The position numbers and the translations under genes were made by a program. Below, piece after piece: positions 23,735 through 36,555 of a stretch of 64,000 bases of DNA (within the stretch, counting starts at the first letter, position 1; the number at the start of each line of letters is the position of its first letter). The notes below the pieces were generated by a model. It was given only the letters and a program-made list of their open reading frames with translations. It was not told the origin of the DNA and searched no databases. The DNA comes from Leucaena leucocephala (taxonomy: Eukaryota > Streptophyta > Magnoliopsida > Fabales > Fabaceae), in the NCBI GenBank assembly GCA_037074615.1, contig CM073560.1, forward strand, positions 6,207,501 through 6,271,500. Direction: 5' to 3'.

Positions 23735-23924
23735 CCAACGGGGGTTGGTCCGAGTGGTAAGCGGTTCGGTATCGCTTAAGCGAGGTCTCAAGTTCGAGCC
23801 TTGGCGAATGCAGAAAATCCCCGTTGGGAGACTCACCCACCATAGCCAGGTGCGCGACGCGGGTCGGATCCGGATGTAGTCGGGACAAAGCTCCGGTGAA
23901 CCGGGTGGGCAACAAAAAAAAATG
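23735..23924 (+). mobile_element. tRNA-derived SINE, family A, copy 3 (best preserved)
   Basis: It carries box A ggttggtccgagtggtaagc, box B aagttcgagcc, the conserved body gggagactcacccaccatag and the tail gaaccgggtgggcaacaaaa. TAATGCAA is duplicated at 23727-23734 and 23925-23932. The tRNA-like head is not a functional tRNA gene because the body continues into the SINE. Confidence 0.85.
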
Positions 23925-24426
23925 TAATGCAAAAATAAGTAAGGTTGAATTGGGTGGAAAACGTACACAGAAAAAATTAATTATGTGGAAAATGCATATG
24001 GTAAAGAGGCAACATATATATAAACACATACTTTATATTAATCTTTAATTAAAATTTATGTAGTTGATTATGCTCGTGGATTTCCCACTACGTTGTACAT
24101 GTATCCCTCATTCAGGTTATTAATTTTAGTAAACATTAATCGGCAGATCCTTACCGTTTATCTCAATTTTAAATTAAATCTAGGTAATTTATTTTGTTTA
24201 AATTATATCCTTATAGTTTGATTTCTTGTAGGCATCCATTTTTTTATTGTAAAAAACTGTCAATTTTAATTCATAGAATTTCATGGACTTTACCAAATCT
24301 CCATCATTTCATTTTACACTGCTGTGAAGTTTATACATTAAAATTAACATATCAAAGCATCAAACAACAAGGGCTCAATCCAAACGAATCAAATTATAAG
24401 AACATAATTAAAAATGAGGTAAATTA

Positions 24427-24606
24427 AACTATGCGGCTTAACATAGTTAACACTTAGCTGAGTTTTTTAAACATCTAATGAGGTGTTCGATCCATAGCAA
24501 TATATATGAAGAGAGTTTCATAACTAGTATTAAAGTATTTTTAAAAAATTTATAGTACAAGAAGATTAGTCATTACTTTAACGGTGGATATCATTAGCTT
24601 ACCTAA
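24427..24606 (+). mobile_element. SINE-like element, family C, copy 1
   Basis: A 17-bp perfect duplication AAAAATGAGGTAAATTA flanks it (24410-24426, 24607-24623). A box B-like ggtgttcgatcc lies near 24482, and the element ends in cttacctaaaa. Related sequence lies at 47582-47716. Confidence 0.6.
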
Positions 24607-24740
24607 AAAAATGAGGTAAATTATATAGCCCATTTGGTTCACTGAATATGAAGGAAAGATGATGCATATGCATAAAAACGGTAGGTTAGATTACCACAAA
24701 CATAAGAATATCTTGTAATAAGATAAAATCACCCTTATCA

Positions 24741-24780
<40 letters not shown>
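24741..24780. repeat. (AT)n(GT)n compound microsatellite
   Basis: About seven AT units are followed by about thirteen GT units without interruption. Confidence 0.95.
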
Positions 24781-25501
24781 AATGAATTAAAACTGTATTT
24801 TTTGCCAAAATATATAATAACTCTGTGTACACACAGATATACATAATAAAGTAATAGACCAAATTACGCTAGTTTATATATACAATGAAAAATTGAATTT
24901 TTTTATTAAGTAAAATTGTGTTTATATATATTATAATAACTAGAATAATTTTTATATAAATTTAAAATTGATGAACAAATAAGTGGAATCATTGTACCTA
25001 AGTATCTATATGCAAATATATATAAATATATATATAGTTTTGCTTGTATTCTACTACAATCAGGTTGTTTATTTATCTCACTCATTTTTTCTTTTATTAA
25101 CTTGTACACAAAAAATACATAATTGAATTAAAGTAAAATAAAATTTTTATAATATTAATATAATTTTTATATAAATTTAGAACTGAATCAACAAGTCTAA
25201 TGTAAGTTTGTACATGAGAACTAATTAATTGAATCCTATATTAATAAATTAAAGACAAATGTAGGTTTTTTTGTTAAAATTGTGGGTCTATTATATTATA
25301 CAACAAATTAAAATATTATAAATAGTTTTTAATTAAAATTGTTTATATATTATAACAAGATGTATTATTTTAAATATATTTTTAAGATGATACTATGTTA
25401 CCGGAGGAGGACAATAGTAGAAGAGATTTACCAGCGGCAAAGCGTTGCCGAAAGATATTGGAAGGTAATACGGAATGTATATTCAAGTGGATGAAGACTA
25501 T
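24781..25501. other. AT-rich intergenic sequence
   Basis: No gene or clear element was seen. Near 24630 the phrase agcccatttggttc is mirrored by gtttgattacat-like sequence near 26260, hinting at an older element around the MITE; its limits were not resolved. Confidence 0.4.
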
Positions 25502-26052
25502 GGGCCTGTTTGGTTCCTTTTCAAACCATGGTTTGAAAAGGACTTATGGCCCAAACTTTGATTTAGGGAAATTTTAAAATAAACAGCTATATTTGTCCAT
25601 AAGTGCTTTTGGGCAAAACTATGGTTTAAAACCATGGTTTTGAATAAGCTATTAAAACTAACTTTTTCAACAGTAAAAGAGTTTATGGACTATCTAATTA
25701 CTATCTTATCCCTACTTTTTCTTACACCCTCTCTCCTCTCTCCTATTTTTTCTTACACCCTCTCTCCTCTCTCCTACTTTTTCTTACACCTTCTCTCCTT
25801 TCTCCTCTCTACCCTCTCTCCTCTCTCTTCTCTTTTCTATACATCTCTCCTCTCTCTTACTTTAAATCAAATCATACCTTTTTTGGTAATTTACCAATAT
25901 AAAAAGTCATTCTAAAAATAACTATCCAAACACTTATTTATTCAAAACCACTTTTTTTTTATAAACTCTTCTCTAAAAGCCCTTTTCTATAAGATGTCCA
26001 TAAGCCCTTTTTTTTCATAAGTCCTTTTTTAAAATCCTATCCAAACAGGCCC
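25502..26052. mobile_element. MITE, 3-bp-TSD family, copy 2 (well preserved ends)
   Basis: GGGCCTGTTTGG and CCAAACAGGCCC are perfect inverted termini, flanked by TAT at 25499-25501 and 26053-26055. The core is a polypyrimidine (CTCTCTCC)-type tract on the plus strand, so this copy is inverted relative to copy 1. The open frame across it is transposon low-complexity sequence. Confidence 0.85.
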
Positions 26053-27206
26053 TATAAAGAAAGTAAAGGTAAATAATTTTTTTCTCTAGATTCTTACATG
26101 TAATATTTATTCTTATGTCTAGGCAGTATAATCTCCTTTATATCATTTGAGATAATTAGGATTATAAAATATAATTCCTTTTACATTATATAAATTCAAC
26201 CAAATGTCTAAATTAATATATTATATCAAGATTACATATAATCGCATTCTATGTAATCAAACTAAACGGGCTCATAAAAGCTTGCGAATAATTTTTTCTT
26301 CTTTTTCAATATAATTTTTTTAATACAAAATTGAAATTTATATGTAATGTAAAGTGCATGGGTCTTACTATTTAAGTTTACCAATTATTTTAGAAAAATT
26401 CTAAAAAAGTTATTATTTAAATTTTAAAATTATAAATCAGTTTATGTATTACACTTTTTAAGTTATTTTCTATCTTATAAAATAAATAACAAGATATTTT
26501 TATAAAAGAATTTATTTAAAATTTTAAAATTGAAATGATATTTTTTTGAGATTTTCTCAATTATTTTAGAGATGCCAATTTTTAAAAAACTTCGGATTCA
26601 AAATCGAATATAAACGAGTGGATTTGCGTGAAAAGAGGGATTGACGAAGAGTACAAGTTAAATATAATAATGTAAGCCATTGGTATGGTAGGTAAAGATA
26701 TTTGCATGTGGCTCAGAATTCACGTGAAAGGATTCTTCTTCTTCTTTCTTGCTTTATTCCTTCCAACCCGGGCCCCTTAACAGGGTCCATAGCCCCTAGG
26801 TTAGTTGATTTTTTTTTTCTTTTCCATAGTTTTTAATATAAAATTTATTTAATTAAATTAAAAAAATTAATTAAATTAATAATTTTTATGTTCATACTAC
26901 TTCAAGGTAATTAAAAATTTTATTTTTATCTTAAATATAAATAATTAATTTATTTTTTATATTTATTATTTTTTTAAACTAATATATCAATTTATAAACT
27001 GATATATAATTTAATATTATATATAAATTTTTTATAAAAATTATATTATATTTTTTATAATTAAATATTTTTTTTAATTTTTTTAATTTAATAATTCTCA
27101 CGTTAAAAAGAAAACGAAAGCAAGAATAATCTTTCGCCAAATAAAATAAAGCAACAAAAATCATATACTCATTTTATTTTTTATAACATATTAATATGTT
27201 AATTTA
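26053..27206. other. AT-rich intergenic sequence
   Basis: No gene, RNA or defined repeat was recognised. Confidence 0.45.
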
Positions 27207-27480
27207 GGGCATATTTAGATAAGAGTTTAAAAAATAACTTATAAAAAATAAATTTTTAGACAACTTTTAAAAAATGACTTTTGAAAAAAAATTGATTATA
27301 AATAAATGAGTGTTTAGATAGTTATTATCAGAAAGACTTTTGTAATTAAAAAATTATAAAAAAGGGTGTGATTTTGTTAAAGATAGAAAAAAAAAGAGAA
27401 ATGAAAGAGGGTAGAGAAGAGATAGGAGAGAAGAGAGATGGTGAAAAAAAAAGAGAGATAAGAGAAAAAAAATATATTAA
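27207..27480. mobile_element. MITE, 3-bp-TSD family, copy 3 (right end missing)
   Basis: It starts GGGCATATTTAG after TTA and runs through the family polypurine tract. The right arm is not present before unrelated sequence near 27490. Confidence 0.6.
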
Positions 27481-27671
27481 AAAATAAAAATACGTTAGAG
27501 GAAGCTTGCTTTTATAAACAAACAGCAAATCCATAGTAGAGTTTGCTAGCTGTTATGCGAATTAATTTGTTGATTAATTAAAATTGAATACGAAGATGTA
27601 ATTAAAAAAAATGTTCACATTCGATATTTTATTTTTAAAAAATTAAAATATGATTGTATGTGATTTAAAAT

Positions 27672-28434
27672 TAGGAGTGTGCATAAGTAAGATTAGGTAA
27701 GGTAACTTCTCTGCTTGGTACCTTGCCTAAAAAAAGTATGAGACATATTTTATAGCCCGATATTCGGCCCTTCCTGGTAAAAGTCCTAACTATTTTGGGG
27801 TGGGTATGCCCAAATTTTGATGTCATGCTCATATTGTAAAAAAATATGTAATTATGAACTTTTAAAATAATACTATATTCATATGTCTTTAAGAGTTAAA
27901 TAATATCAATAATTCACCAAGGATAAAGCAATAAAAAGATAATAATTGAAGTTTTAAAATCTATGGCATATAAAAAAAAGTTTTGAAATCTAAATAGTTT
28001 GTAAGTGTAACTTTATATCAATCTCCCCAATATTGACAAAGATTAAGCATCTAAAAAAAAATAAAATAAACAATTATAATTTGTAATGTAATCATATGAC
28101 GATTAGTAAAGTTAAAAAAAAGAAAAAAAAGATTAATATAGTTATAAATATTAAAAGATGTAATTTACCTATTTAACTACTCATATTTCTAAAATGACCC
28201 TCTAATCACTAGTAGCTATCATATTCTTCCTTCTAAGTGTAGCATATAGAGAAAAAAAATGATGTTCATAGGCAAGGCAGGGCAACCCTCTGCCCGATGC
28301 TTAGCCAAAAAAAGTATGAGCTATATTTTATAACCCGATACTTAACTTTGCCCTATATTTATCGGGTTGAGTAGAGCTATTTTATGACGAATTTAGGTAG
28401 ATATACTGAATCACGAGTTTCATGCACATTCCTA
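27672..28434. mobile_element. hAT-like MITE
   Basis: Inverted termini TAGGAGTGTGCAT / ATGCACATTCCTA are flanked by a perfect 8-bp duplication TTTAAAAT (27664-27671, 28435-28442). An 8-bp TSD is diagnostic of hAT elements. The interior holds GC-richer inverted phrases (ttgcctaaaaaaagtatgag near 27723, cttagccaaaaaaagtatga near 28300). Confidence 0.85.
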
Positions 28435-28691
28435 TTTAAAATATAGATATTGATAGACTTGGAGGATTAAATAGAATTTGGCTTCTCTACCTAAAATAAA
28501 GATGGGATTGCATAACAGATACATAGATAAGAGCATCAATGATAATTTAGCTTCTCAGCCTGCCCATCCAAAGTAGTTTATAAATTAATAAAAAAAAGTA
28601 GTTTTTAAATTGTTTACTTTAATATTTTATTTTCTAAATATAAATAATTTTATTATAAAGTTATTTTTTAAGATTTGATCAAAGGCATAAC

Positions 28692-29238
28692 TAGAGCCGG
28701 TAATGCGGGCTGACCCGTAAAAAACGGGCCAGCCCGCCATCAGCCCGAGGACTGGCGGGGCGGGCTGTGCAACTCGCCCCAAAATAGGCTGGCAAAACCC
28801 GCCCCGTTTTGGGGCAGGCCAGCCTGCAGCCCGCCTCTTTTTTATTTTTTTTAATTTTTTTTAAAAAATTATTTTTGTACTTTTAAAATACTAATAAAAA
28901 AAATTCTAATACATTATTAGCATAATAAAAATTTATTAATATTATACTCTTAAAAATTCATACTTTTTATAAAAAATCTTAAATTTTATAACTACAAATC
29001 TAAATAAATATTAACAAAATATTAATCAATTATTATATATGTCAACACATATCAACAAATAAGTAACCATCTTTACTAGTATTTGATAATGGAAGTATTC
29101 AAAGTAATATTTGAGTAAAATAAATAATAATATTAATAATTTAAAAAAAATGGGCTGGCAGGCTGTGCAGCCCGTTTTGGGCCCGCTTTAAGGTAAAACG
29201 GGCTCAGCCCGCGAGCTGAGCCCGTTTTACCGGCTCTA
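28692..29238. mobile_element. hAT-like MITE with GC-rich termini
   Basis: It starts TAGAGCCGGTAATGCGGGCT and ends with the inverse cccgttttaccggctcta. A perfect 8-bp TSD GGCATAAC lies at 28684-28691 and 29239-29246. Long GC-rich arms (repeated GGGCTGGC/GCCAGCCC) enclose an AT-rich core. A diverged inverted copy lies at 41094-41540. Confidence 0.88.
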
Positions 29239-29246
29239 GGCATAAC

Positions 29247-29795
29247 CTCACGGGAAGGCTTATAACATATAAAGTTTTTATCTCTCTTAATCAATTTTTT
29301 ATTATAATTTAAATTTATATTCTCTTTCTTATATTATGATTATAAAACTATTTTAAAATTAATTTTATAATATTTAAATATAATCTAATAATATATTGGG
29401 CAAAACATAAAATTTGAAAAATAAAATAGGGGAATTTCACTTAGATCCCACATACGAGAATTTATTCTAATATAACATATTATTTTTAAAAATATAAATA
29501 ATATGATTGAAAAATAAATAATACTCTTATGGTCCTTAACATAAAAATAAATTATAAAGTTTATTTTAATCTTAAGTATAAAATATTTTTTTTTCATATT
29601 TATCTATTTTTCTTAAATTACTCTTATTAATACTTTCTCAATAATAATCAAGTAAGAGATGAGAGAAAAAATTAAAAAAAATAATTATAATATTTTAATA
29701 AAAATATGTTAACGTAATTAATTTTTTTAATCTATTTAAATTAGTTAAATATATTTATATTAAGAAAGGCAATATTAGTATACCAAATATAAATA
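29247..29795. other. AT-rich intergenic sequence
   Basis: A possible older Stowaway-like inverted pair (ctcttatggtccttaac near 29523; attaagaaaggcaatatt near 29759) was seen but not firmly bounded. No gene. Confidence 0.4.
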
Positions 29796-30021
29796 CTCCT
29801 CCTATCATTAATATATGATAATTTAATTAATTTGATTAAATTAAAAAAATTAATTAAATTAGTTAATATGATATTTTTTTTAAAATACCCTAATAATTTT
29901 TTTTAACTCTATTCTTCCCTCCTTATCTTAATTATTATTAAAAAATAATTAATAAAAATAATTTAAAAAATTAGATAAATATAAATAAAATTTTATATTT
30001 AAAATTAAAAGATCGGAGGAA
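29796..30021. mobile_element. Stowaway-like MITE
   Basis: It starts CTCCTCCTATCATTAATATA and ends TTAAAAGATCGGAGGAA, flanked by TA at 29794-29795 and 30022-30023. Total length is 226 bp. Confidence 0.75.
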
Positions 30022-31132
30022 TAGTAAATAACAGTAATTTTATTACAGAAATTCACGCAAATCAAGAGAGAAGGGCATGGTCTACGTGTGTGGTCAAACT
30101 GTCAGTCGGCACTCTGCACATAGGCAAACGCGTGTTACCGTACACTGACGGTACCCTATTGTCCTACCCTCTCACCCTTATCCATTTCCCTCCCTCTTCA
30201 GTTTGGATATCTCCAGTTTAATTCTCTTACAATATTGTTACCAAAAGAATAAGATAAAAAGAATTGTGTCCTTTTCTGTAGGAATAAAATACAGTTATTC
30301 TATATTGAGAAAGGGCATTTATTTAAATTTCAGTCGAATCATAGATTTTTACCACCGTGACTTTTATTTTCCATCAATACTATAACTTATTATACCCTTA
30401 TTGTGATACTAATAATATTTAATAGGTCAAAAATACACATTTAATCTTATAATTTAATATAAAATTTATATCTTAATTATATGAAGTACTTTTTTAATCT
30501 TCTAACTTTAATACTATTAATTTGAAATAATCGGATGTCAATTAATATTATTTAAAAAAAAAATTAATAGGTCATTATTTAAAATTATTTTGGCAACATC
30601 TAAAATTTTAATGTTAGTATTTTTATTACTAAAACTAACGAAGATGTTGGAATTAGAGAATTAAAAAGATATTTTATATAATTAAAGATAAAAATAAAAT
30701 ATTGTATACATTTAATAGATTAAATATGTATTATTGTGAAGTTTTTTAAATACTTAAATATTATTTTTTATGCATTTTATAAAATTTAAAATGACTTGTG
30801 TTATTTATGATTATTTTCTTTTTCTTTTTTTCTCCTTTGCGTTTTGTTTTAAAAGATGGGCCAAATGAAGCAAAGTATGAGGTCAAAGATTGCTTTATTC
30901 ATAGTCACCTTTTGGCAGTTTCCTTGTTTGATGCTTCTCCCTTGGACTTGGGAATAGCGTTATTTTCTCTCTTTCTCCTCCCTCCATTTCATAATTAAAC
31001 TTGCCACTTCTTTTTCTCCATATTAATATCAGTATATCACTTTGCTCAATTAATACTCAACCACACCAGTGCCACTCAATACATCAAACGCCCTAGTTAT
31101 TGCTATTTGCTACCCCACCAGCATTTCATCAA
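30022..31132. other. Intergenic: GC-richer unique island and an inverted-repeat element
   Basis: 30060-30200 is GC-richer than its surroundings and looks unique. 30424-30745 carries inverted arms (tcaaaaatacacatttaatc; gattaaatatgtattattgt) of a TIR element without a clear TSD. No gene is supported at 30798-30998. Confidence 0.45.
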
Positions 31133-31141
31133 TTTAAATTA

Positions 31142-31554
31142 GGGAAAAAGATAATAATTTTTTTTAAATTTAAAAAGATAAAAAGGACATTTAAATTTTA
31201 AAAATAATAAATTGAACAGAAAGCTCAATCTGTCATTTATCAATTTTTATGTAGAGTTATAAATACTATTGGCAGAGTTATAAATAGTCCTTTCCAAATT
31301 TGAGACAAAAAATGAAATTGTATTTTTTATAACTTTACCAATAGTATTTATAATTCTTGTAATAGTATTTATAACTTTAACAATAGTATTTGTAACTCTA
31401 TCAATAGTATTTATAACTCACATAATGGTATTTAGTCTCTACACAGAAATTTACAAATGACAGATTTGACCTCCTACCCAATTTATCTTTTTTAAAATTC
31501 ATAGGCCATTTTTATCTTTTTAAATTTTAAAAGATTTTTTTCTGTCTTTTTCCT
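31142..31554. mobile_element. Mutator-like MITE with internal tandem repeats
   Basis: The inverted termini start gggaaaaagata and end gtctttttcct. A perfect 9-bp duplication TTTAAATTA lies at 31133-31141 and 31555-31563. The core at 31255-31440 holds about six units of a ~24-bp motif centred on caatagtatttataact. Confidence 0.75.
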
Positions 31555-31563
31555 TTTAAATTA

Positions 31564-32901
31564 TTACTTCTATCCTTAATATAAAATCTATTTAATTAAT
31601 TTAAATATATTAAAAAATTAATTAAATTAATTATTTATAATTTATATTAGTTTATCTTAAATATCCCTTTAATATTATATATTTGAACCACCTTTAATAG
31701 AAACCCCTTATATGTAATCATATAGAGATATTATGAAGAGAAAAATTATAATTTTAAAAGATAAAATATATTCAAATATTATATTTATGATAAAAATATG
31801 CTCTTCATTTAACTCTATATTTAGAACCAAAGCAAATACATAAATTATATTTTTTGATGATTATGATTATAAAAATGAATGTGTGTTATGTTTATACTCC
31901 ACACTATTCGCTCTTAAATATAAAAGTTAATTGATAGATTTATTTTAATCTTGTTTATAATTTTTTTTAAAATTAATTCTATTGATTGCATAATATTTTT
32001 TAATTTTTTTTAAATTTCAAATTCTAACCTAAACAATTAAAAGAAATGGCACCAATAACAGGGACAGGGGCCCAGTCAGCGTACTATAGATTTAAACAAA
32101 CGTAACCAATCCCAAACTCAATAGGGCAACGTTTTTTCCTATTTTAGTTAGCTAACACATATTTTTTTTAATAAATAATCAACTAAACTAATGTTATTAG
32201 TATATATTAATTAATTCTTAAATTTAGGATGAGATAGAGTATATAATTAGATTTACACATGCACAAGCCTGGATTTAAATATAAGGAGGTTAAAGTTCAA
32301 AATTATATATAGGATAATTTTTTGTATAAATTTTAAGTGCCAAAATATATAATAACCATATAATATTAGAAAAAATAAGGCCCTTAATAATCCCCTCTTC
32401 TCTTGCAAATAGATTCGGGATCTATGTTAACATAAAATTAATATCACATGATATTATTTATAAGTCATTAATGATGACATATGAATTTTTGTTGTTGTTA
32501 AGTATATGTATTTTTTTATTAAAGATAAATCTTAGAGGAATTATTTTCAAACACTACATATAGATATCTATTTTGATAAAAAATTAAATATTAATTTATT
32601 GTATTATAAAGAATTAGATTTTTTGTTAGACCTCATAATAGTTAGTATGACGCGAGGAAATTTATAAATATTTAATTTAGTATTAGAAAAATATGATAAT
32701 ACATGTTACCAAAAACAAAAAGAAAAAGAAAAATATGATCATACAAGAGGACATGGGAATAGTGAAACGCGGGTATGGGTCAAACTAAAGCTGCCATTTT
32801 ATTGGTCCCCCAGATTTTAGTTGCCTCAGTTCATTGTTTCTATCCCCTCTCTCGATTTTTCAAGCTATTCATTGTTACTTTCTTGGGTCCCCATATGAAT
32901 A

Positions 32902-32940
<39 letters not shown>

Positions 32941-34566
32941 CAATTTTCTTGGAGCTGCTGGAGGAAAAAAATTCTGGGTAATGCTATAATAATATCAACT
33001 GAGTATAATTGGAAAATATTATATACAAAACTTTCACCAATAAAGTGGAGCTGTGTTGTAGGTATGCTTTTGCCGTGTAACGAACAATATCTAAATTTAA
33101 TTTTTAATTTTAATAGATGTATACTCAAAATAAAAATATTTACTTAAGTGTCACTTTTTTTCCATAAGAAATACCATTTAATTTTAAATATGATCCCATT
33201 TAAATTAGATTTTAATGGTCCATATCTGATTACAATAATGAGCATATGCTCTGATGGGACCCAGCGGGGCAACTTATACCAAACTATTTGAATGACCATA
33301 AAATGAATGTGTCATTGGATAAGTAGACTCCCAAATAGGTCAGAGTTGAGTGTCTTTCTCTATAAAACCATTAATAAGATCTAGAGAATAATTAAATATT
33401 TTTTTTAAAACAAGTACCCTTTGAAAAATGATTCTTTTAATTAACTAAAAGAGATAATGTGTGAGAAAATTAAGATAGCTTTCGATTAAAGACATTTTTG
33501 TGGAAAGATGAATAATTTTAAGGACATAAATTAATTTTCTTAATTTGTGTAAAGCAACTTAAATTATCTTATAAATAAGTACAGATTTAAGCAGGGACTT
33601 ATCTCTTTATAACTTATCGTTATTTCTAGCTAAATTCAATTTAGTGAGGGATAAACTCATCCAAGTTTCTCGTAATCAAGAAGCTCGCTAAATGCTAGCG
33701 AGAACGAGTTAATTATATTGGGACTAATGGAAAAATATGTATTAGAAAAAGCTTCATTTAGTAAAGGATAAAGTCCTCTAAATTTTTTAAAAAATACTAC
33801 CTTTTAAAAAATATTTTGTTTCTAATACTAAAGTAGGAAAATTACAATTTAGTAAGAAGACTGTTGTACCAATCTCTGAAGCACCCATCACAGGTTATTG
33901 GTTTTTCTATGACAAACCCAAGTATTCCAAAGGCTTTGGATATACATGGCTTCGCTGTAGAATGTCAATAACCTGCAGCGATCGATGCAAGTATTGGTAT
34001 ACAATTGTCTTCTATTACTAAATTATAATTTACCTACTTTAGTTAACAACGAACAAACCATAAGGTGCAGACGAGATATATACCTACACAAGATAATATG
34101 AACAAATAATATGTCTACGTATTTAAAATCATAGCAAACAAACCAAAGATATTTAAATCACAAGCTATAGTTTTTAAAGTCATCAAATTAGTTCCCCTTT
34201 CATCTCATTTTTCTTGCAATGTAAAGAGAACAGATTTAAAATTGTAGGAAACTAAAAAAATATTCGTCCGGTTCTTAATATAATACTTAATTTATAGTAT
34301 AATATACTCTATAAACTAGGTATTATATTAAGAACAAATAATATATATGAATAAATGGAGAAAAAAAATCAACTCATGCGCTTAGTTAATAGAACTAATT
34401 AGTTCTTTCATCCACTCAAGTACGACGACCTTGCCGCAACTAGGGTGACAACTTTATACCTGAGCAGGCATATGTGCCAAAATATGTGAATGTGTGAATT
34501 CTTATGATTTTAAGGGTAACAAAATTTTGAAGATTAATTGTGTCGAACATATTACATCATTTGAAG
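31564..34566. other. AT-rich intergenic sequence with (AT)n microsatellite
   Basis: A pure (AT)n run spans about 32905-32937. A Stowaway-like inverted pair may exist between about 31567 and 31830. A short palindrome (gttcttaatataatactt / aggtattatattaagaac) sits at 34270-34335. No gene was found. Confidence 0.45.
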
Positions 34567-36262
34567 TGTTGAGATATGTAAGTAAAGATTGGACTCCATG
34601 TAGAGTATATCTTTTGTTTATATTTGCTTGCAATCTTAATTGAATGACTATGCTCAAAATAGTCTTTCTCGTTAAATGTTTTGATAAAACTCTCTTTCAC
34701 ATTTGAAGTATTTGAATTTGAATTATCCAAGAAATCAGAAGTCTATATTAGAGTAACAATATTTGACTATATATATATTGCTATATTTGATTAATACTAT
34801 GCTGTGATTAACTAATTAAGATGATTTTTATATTTATGACTGTAGTCGTCTGTTATAGTTCAATCCAAAGAGAAACATCCTTTACAAAAATTATGCTTGT
34901 CGTCTATCTTGACATAGTCGATTATTGAACTGAACTACAATGTGACAATAGACGATGATAAAGTTGTTGCAATTCAAATTCAAATTCATAGACATCAATT
35001 AAGAGCTAGTTGCCTATCAATATGTTGACTTTAAAGTAACGTAATGCTCTTCGAAAAATTTTAGTAATCGTCTATGAACTACTAGTTGTCTGCAATTGCA
35101 GTATAATACAAAGTATTTATAGATAAATATATTAGATGTATATGATGTACTATTCAACTACTCATATTTTCTATAAAACTTAAAGATCATTCGTCGATGA
35201 GTCTAGTGTCGAATAAACAACTATGTTTACATTTTATTTCTGAAATTTTGATTTACTCAAGCCAATAGTCACCTATCTCACAATAACTGGCTATTTAGAC
35301 TACCAAACTTTTAGATTAATTAGTAAAGAGTTGTTATAGATTAATCAAGGGTCTCAAGTTTAAGATTTAGGAATACAATAACATAAAATGGTAGGAATAC
35401 TACCTAAAAAAAATAGTCCTATCAAATTTTGAATTCGAATTAGTCTAGGTCGTGGAGTTCTTTATAACAAAAGGTTGACTTAAGATACCATGTGCATACC
35501 CAAAAAGACTATCTAGAGCTTCTATATAAGTTAGGACCTATCAATATATATTCGATTAGTAAGTTATAATCAGCAATGACCCTTGTTACTTTATTCTAGT
35601 AGGTGCATTTGATGCTCTCACATAACAACTACTTTATGTGAGTAACGGCTAGAATTTGTTTCTAACGTCTCTTTATTAAAAAAATTATGAATAGAAGTTT
35701 CATTTAAGTTTGTAACAACAATCTTGATTTTATTAATTGCAAAAACTCTGGTGTAAGTGAGATTTATTGATTATTTGAACTAGCCACTCACTATACACTC
35801 TCTAAGCTTCATTGTACACATCCAAACTTATCCAAACTCTCTGAAGTTATATTCTGCACATCACTTGTGTGATCCTTCTTTCATACTTAGAAGAGAGAAA
35901 CGGAAGATGAATGAGAATCTTGAGGGGATATGTAATCTCCAGTGTAAGGGAGTATTATTACATGACCTAGTGAAGAGATCAAGGGGATTATAGTGGCTTC
36001 ACAAGTACCTAGGTCCAACCTATAGGATTAGAGGAGAAAATATCTCTAGTAAGAAGCTTGTGACTGGACGTAGACTTAAGTTAAAAAGTTGAACCACATA
36101 AATTGATTGTGTTTCAATCTCTCAACTTTTTACTCTTTACATTATGCATTTTTATATTTATATTCGAATATTGTAGTCTAAACATTTACTCGTGTGTAGA
36201 AATTTTTAAAAAACCCAATTCACTCTTATTGAAGTACACTAGTCATCTGTAACAAATTTTCA
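34567..36262 (+). mobile_element. Copia-like (Sirevirus-style) LTR remnant with decayed primer site
   Basis: Near 36070-36120, gactggacgtagacttaagt then agttgaaccacataaattga resembles the R/U5 of plant Copia LTRs. So does aacccaattcactcttattg near 36213, followed by gtcatctgtaaca. Then caactggcgtagagag (36269-36284) looks like a decayed tRNA-Met primer site. The start at tgttgagatatg (34567) is a guess. No second LTR or polyprotein was found. Confidence 0.4.
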
Positions 36263-36555
36263 ACTGGCGTAGAGAGTCATTAATTTTTAACATATTAATT
36301 TATTTTTGTCATTTCAAATTAATATCCACGTATAACTAATATAGAAAGTCAAAAGTTATAGACTTTATTTACGAAAATTTCATCTGTCATCACTGTTTTC
36401 GCAACATGTGTAAAGAAGCATTGTAAAAAAAAAAAGATATTTTGCACTTACGAAAAATTATATTAAGAAAGTTCCATTTCATTTAAATTAGATCCGATTC
36501 AAATTTTAGATTAGTTAAAGATATTACATATTAAATTATGTGATAAACAAAGTTA

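Noticed and set aside
23741..23815. tRNA-like sequence with Pol III boxes
   Set aside because: It continues into the SINE body and is repeated in five dispersed copies, so it is a SINE head, not a tRNA gene.
23636..24048. Overlapping 74-110-codon frames around a conserved PASRTWLWWVSLPT-like peptide (also at 22998 and 9507)
   Set aside because: The peptide is a translation of the family A SINE body and recurs only where SINE copies sit.
25634..25915. 93-codon Leu/Ser/Pro-rich frame (also 6174-6452, 54630-54884, 55079-55285, 61533-61775, 27346-27534)
   Set aside because: These lie in the polypurine/polypyrimidine cores of MITE copies and have no gene context.
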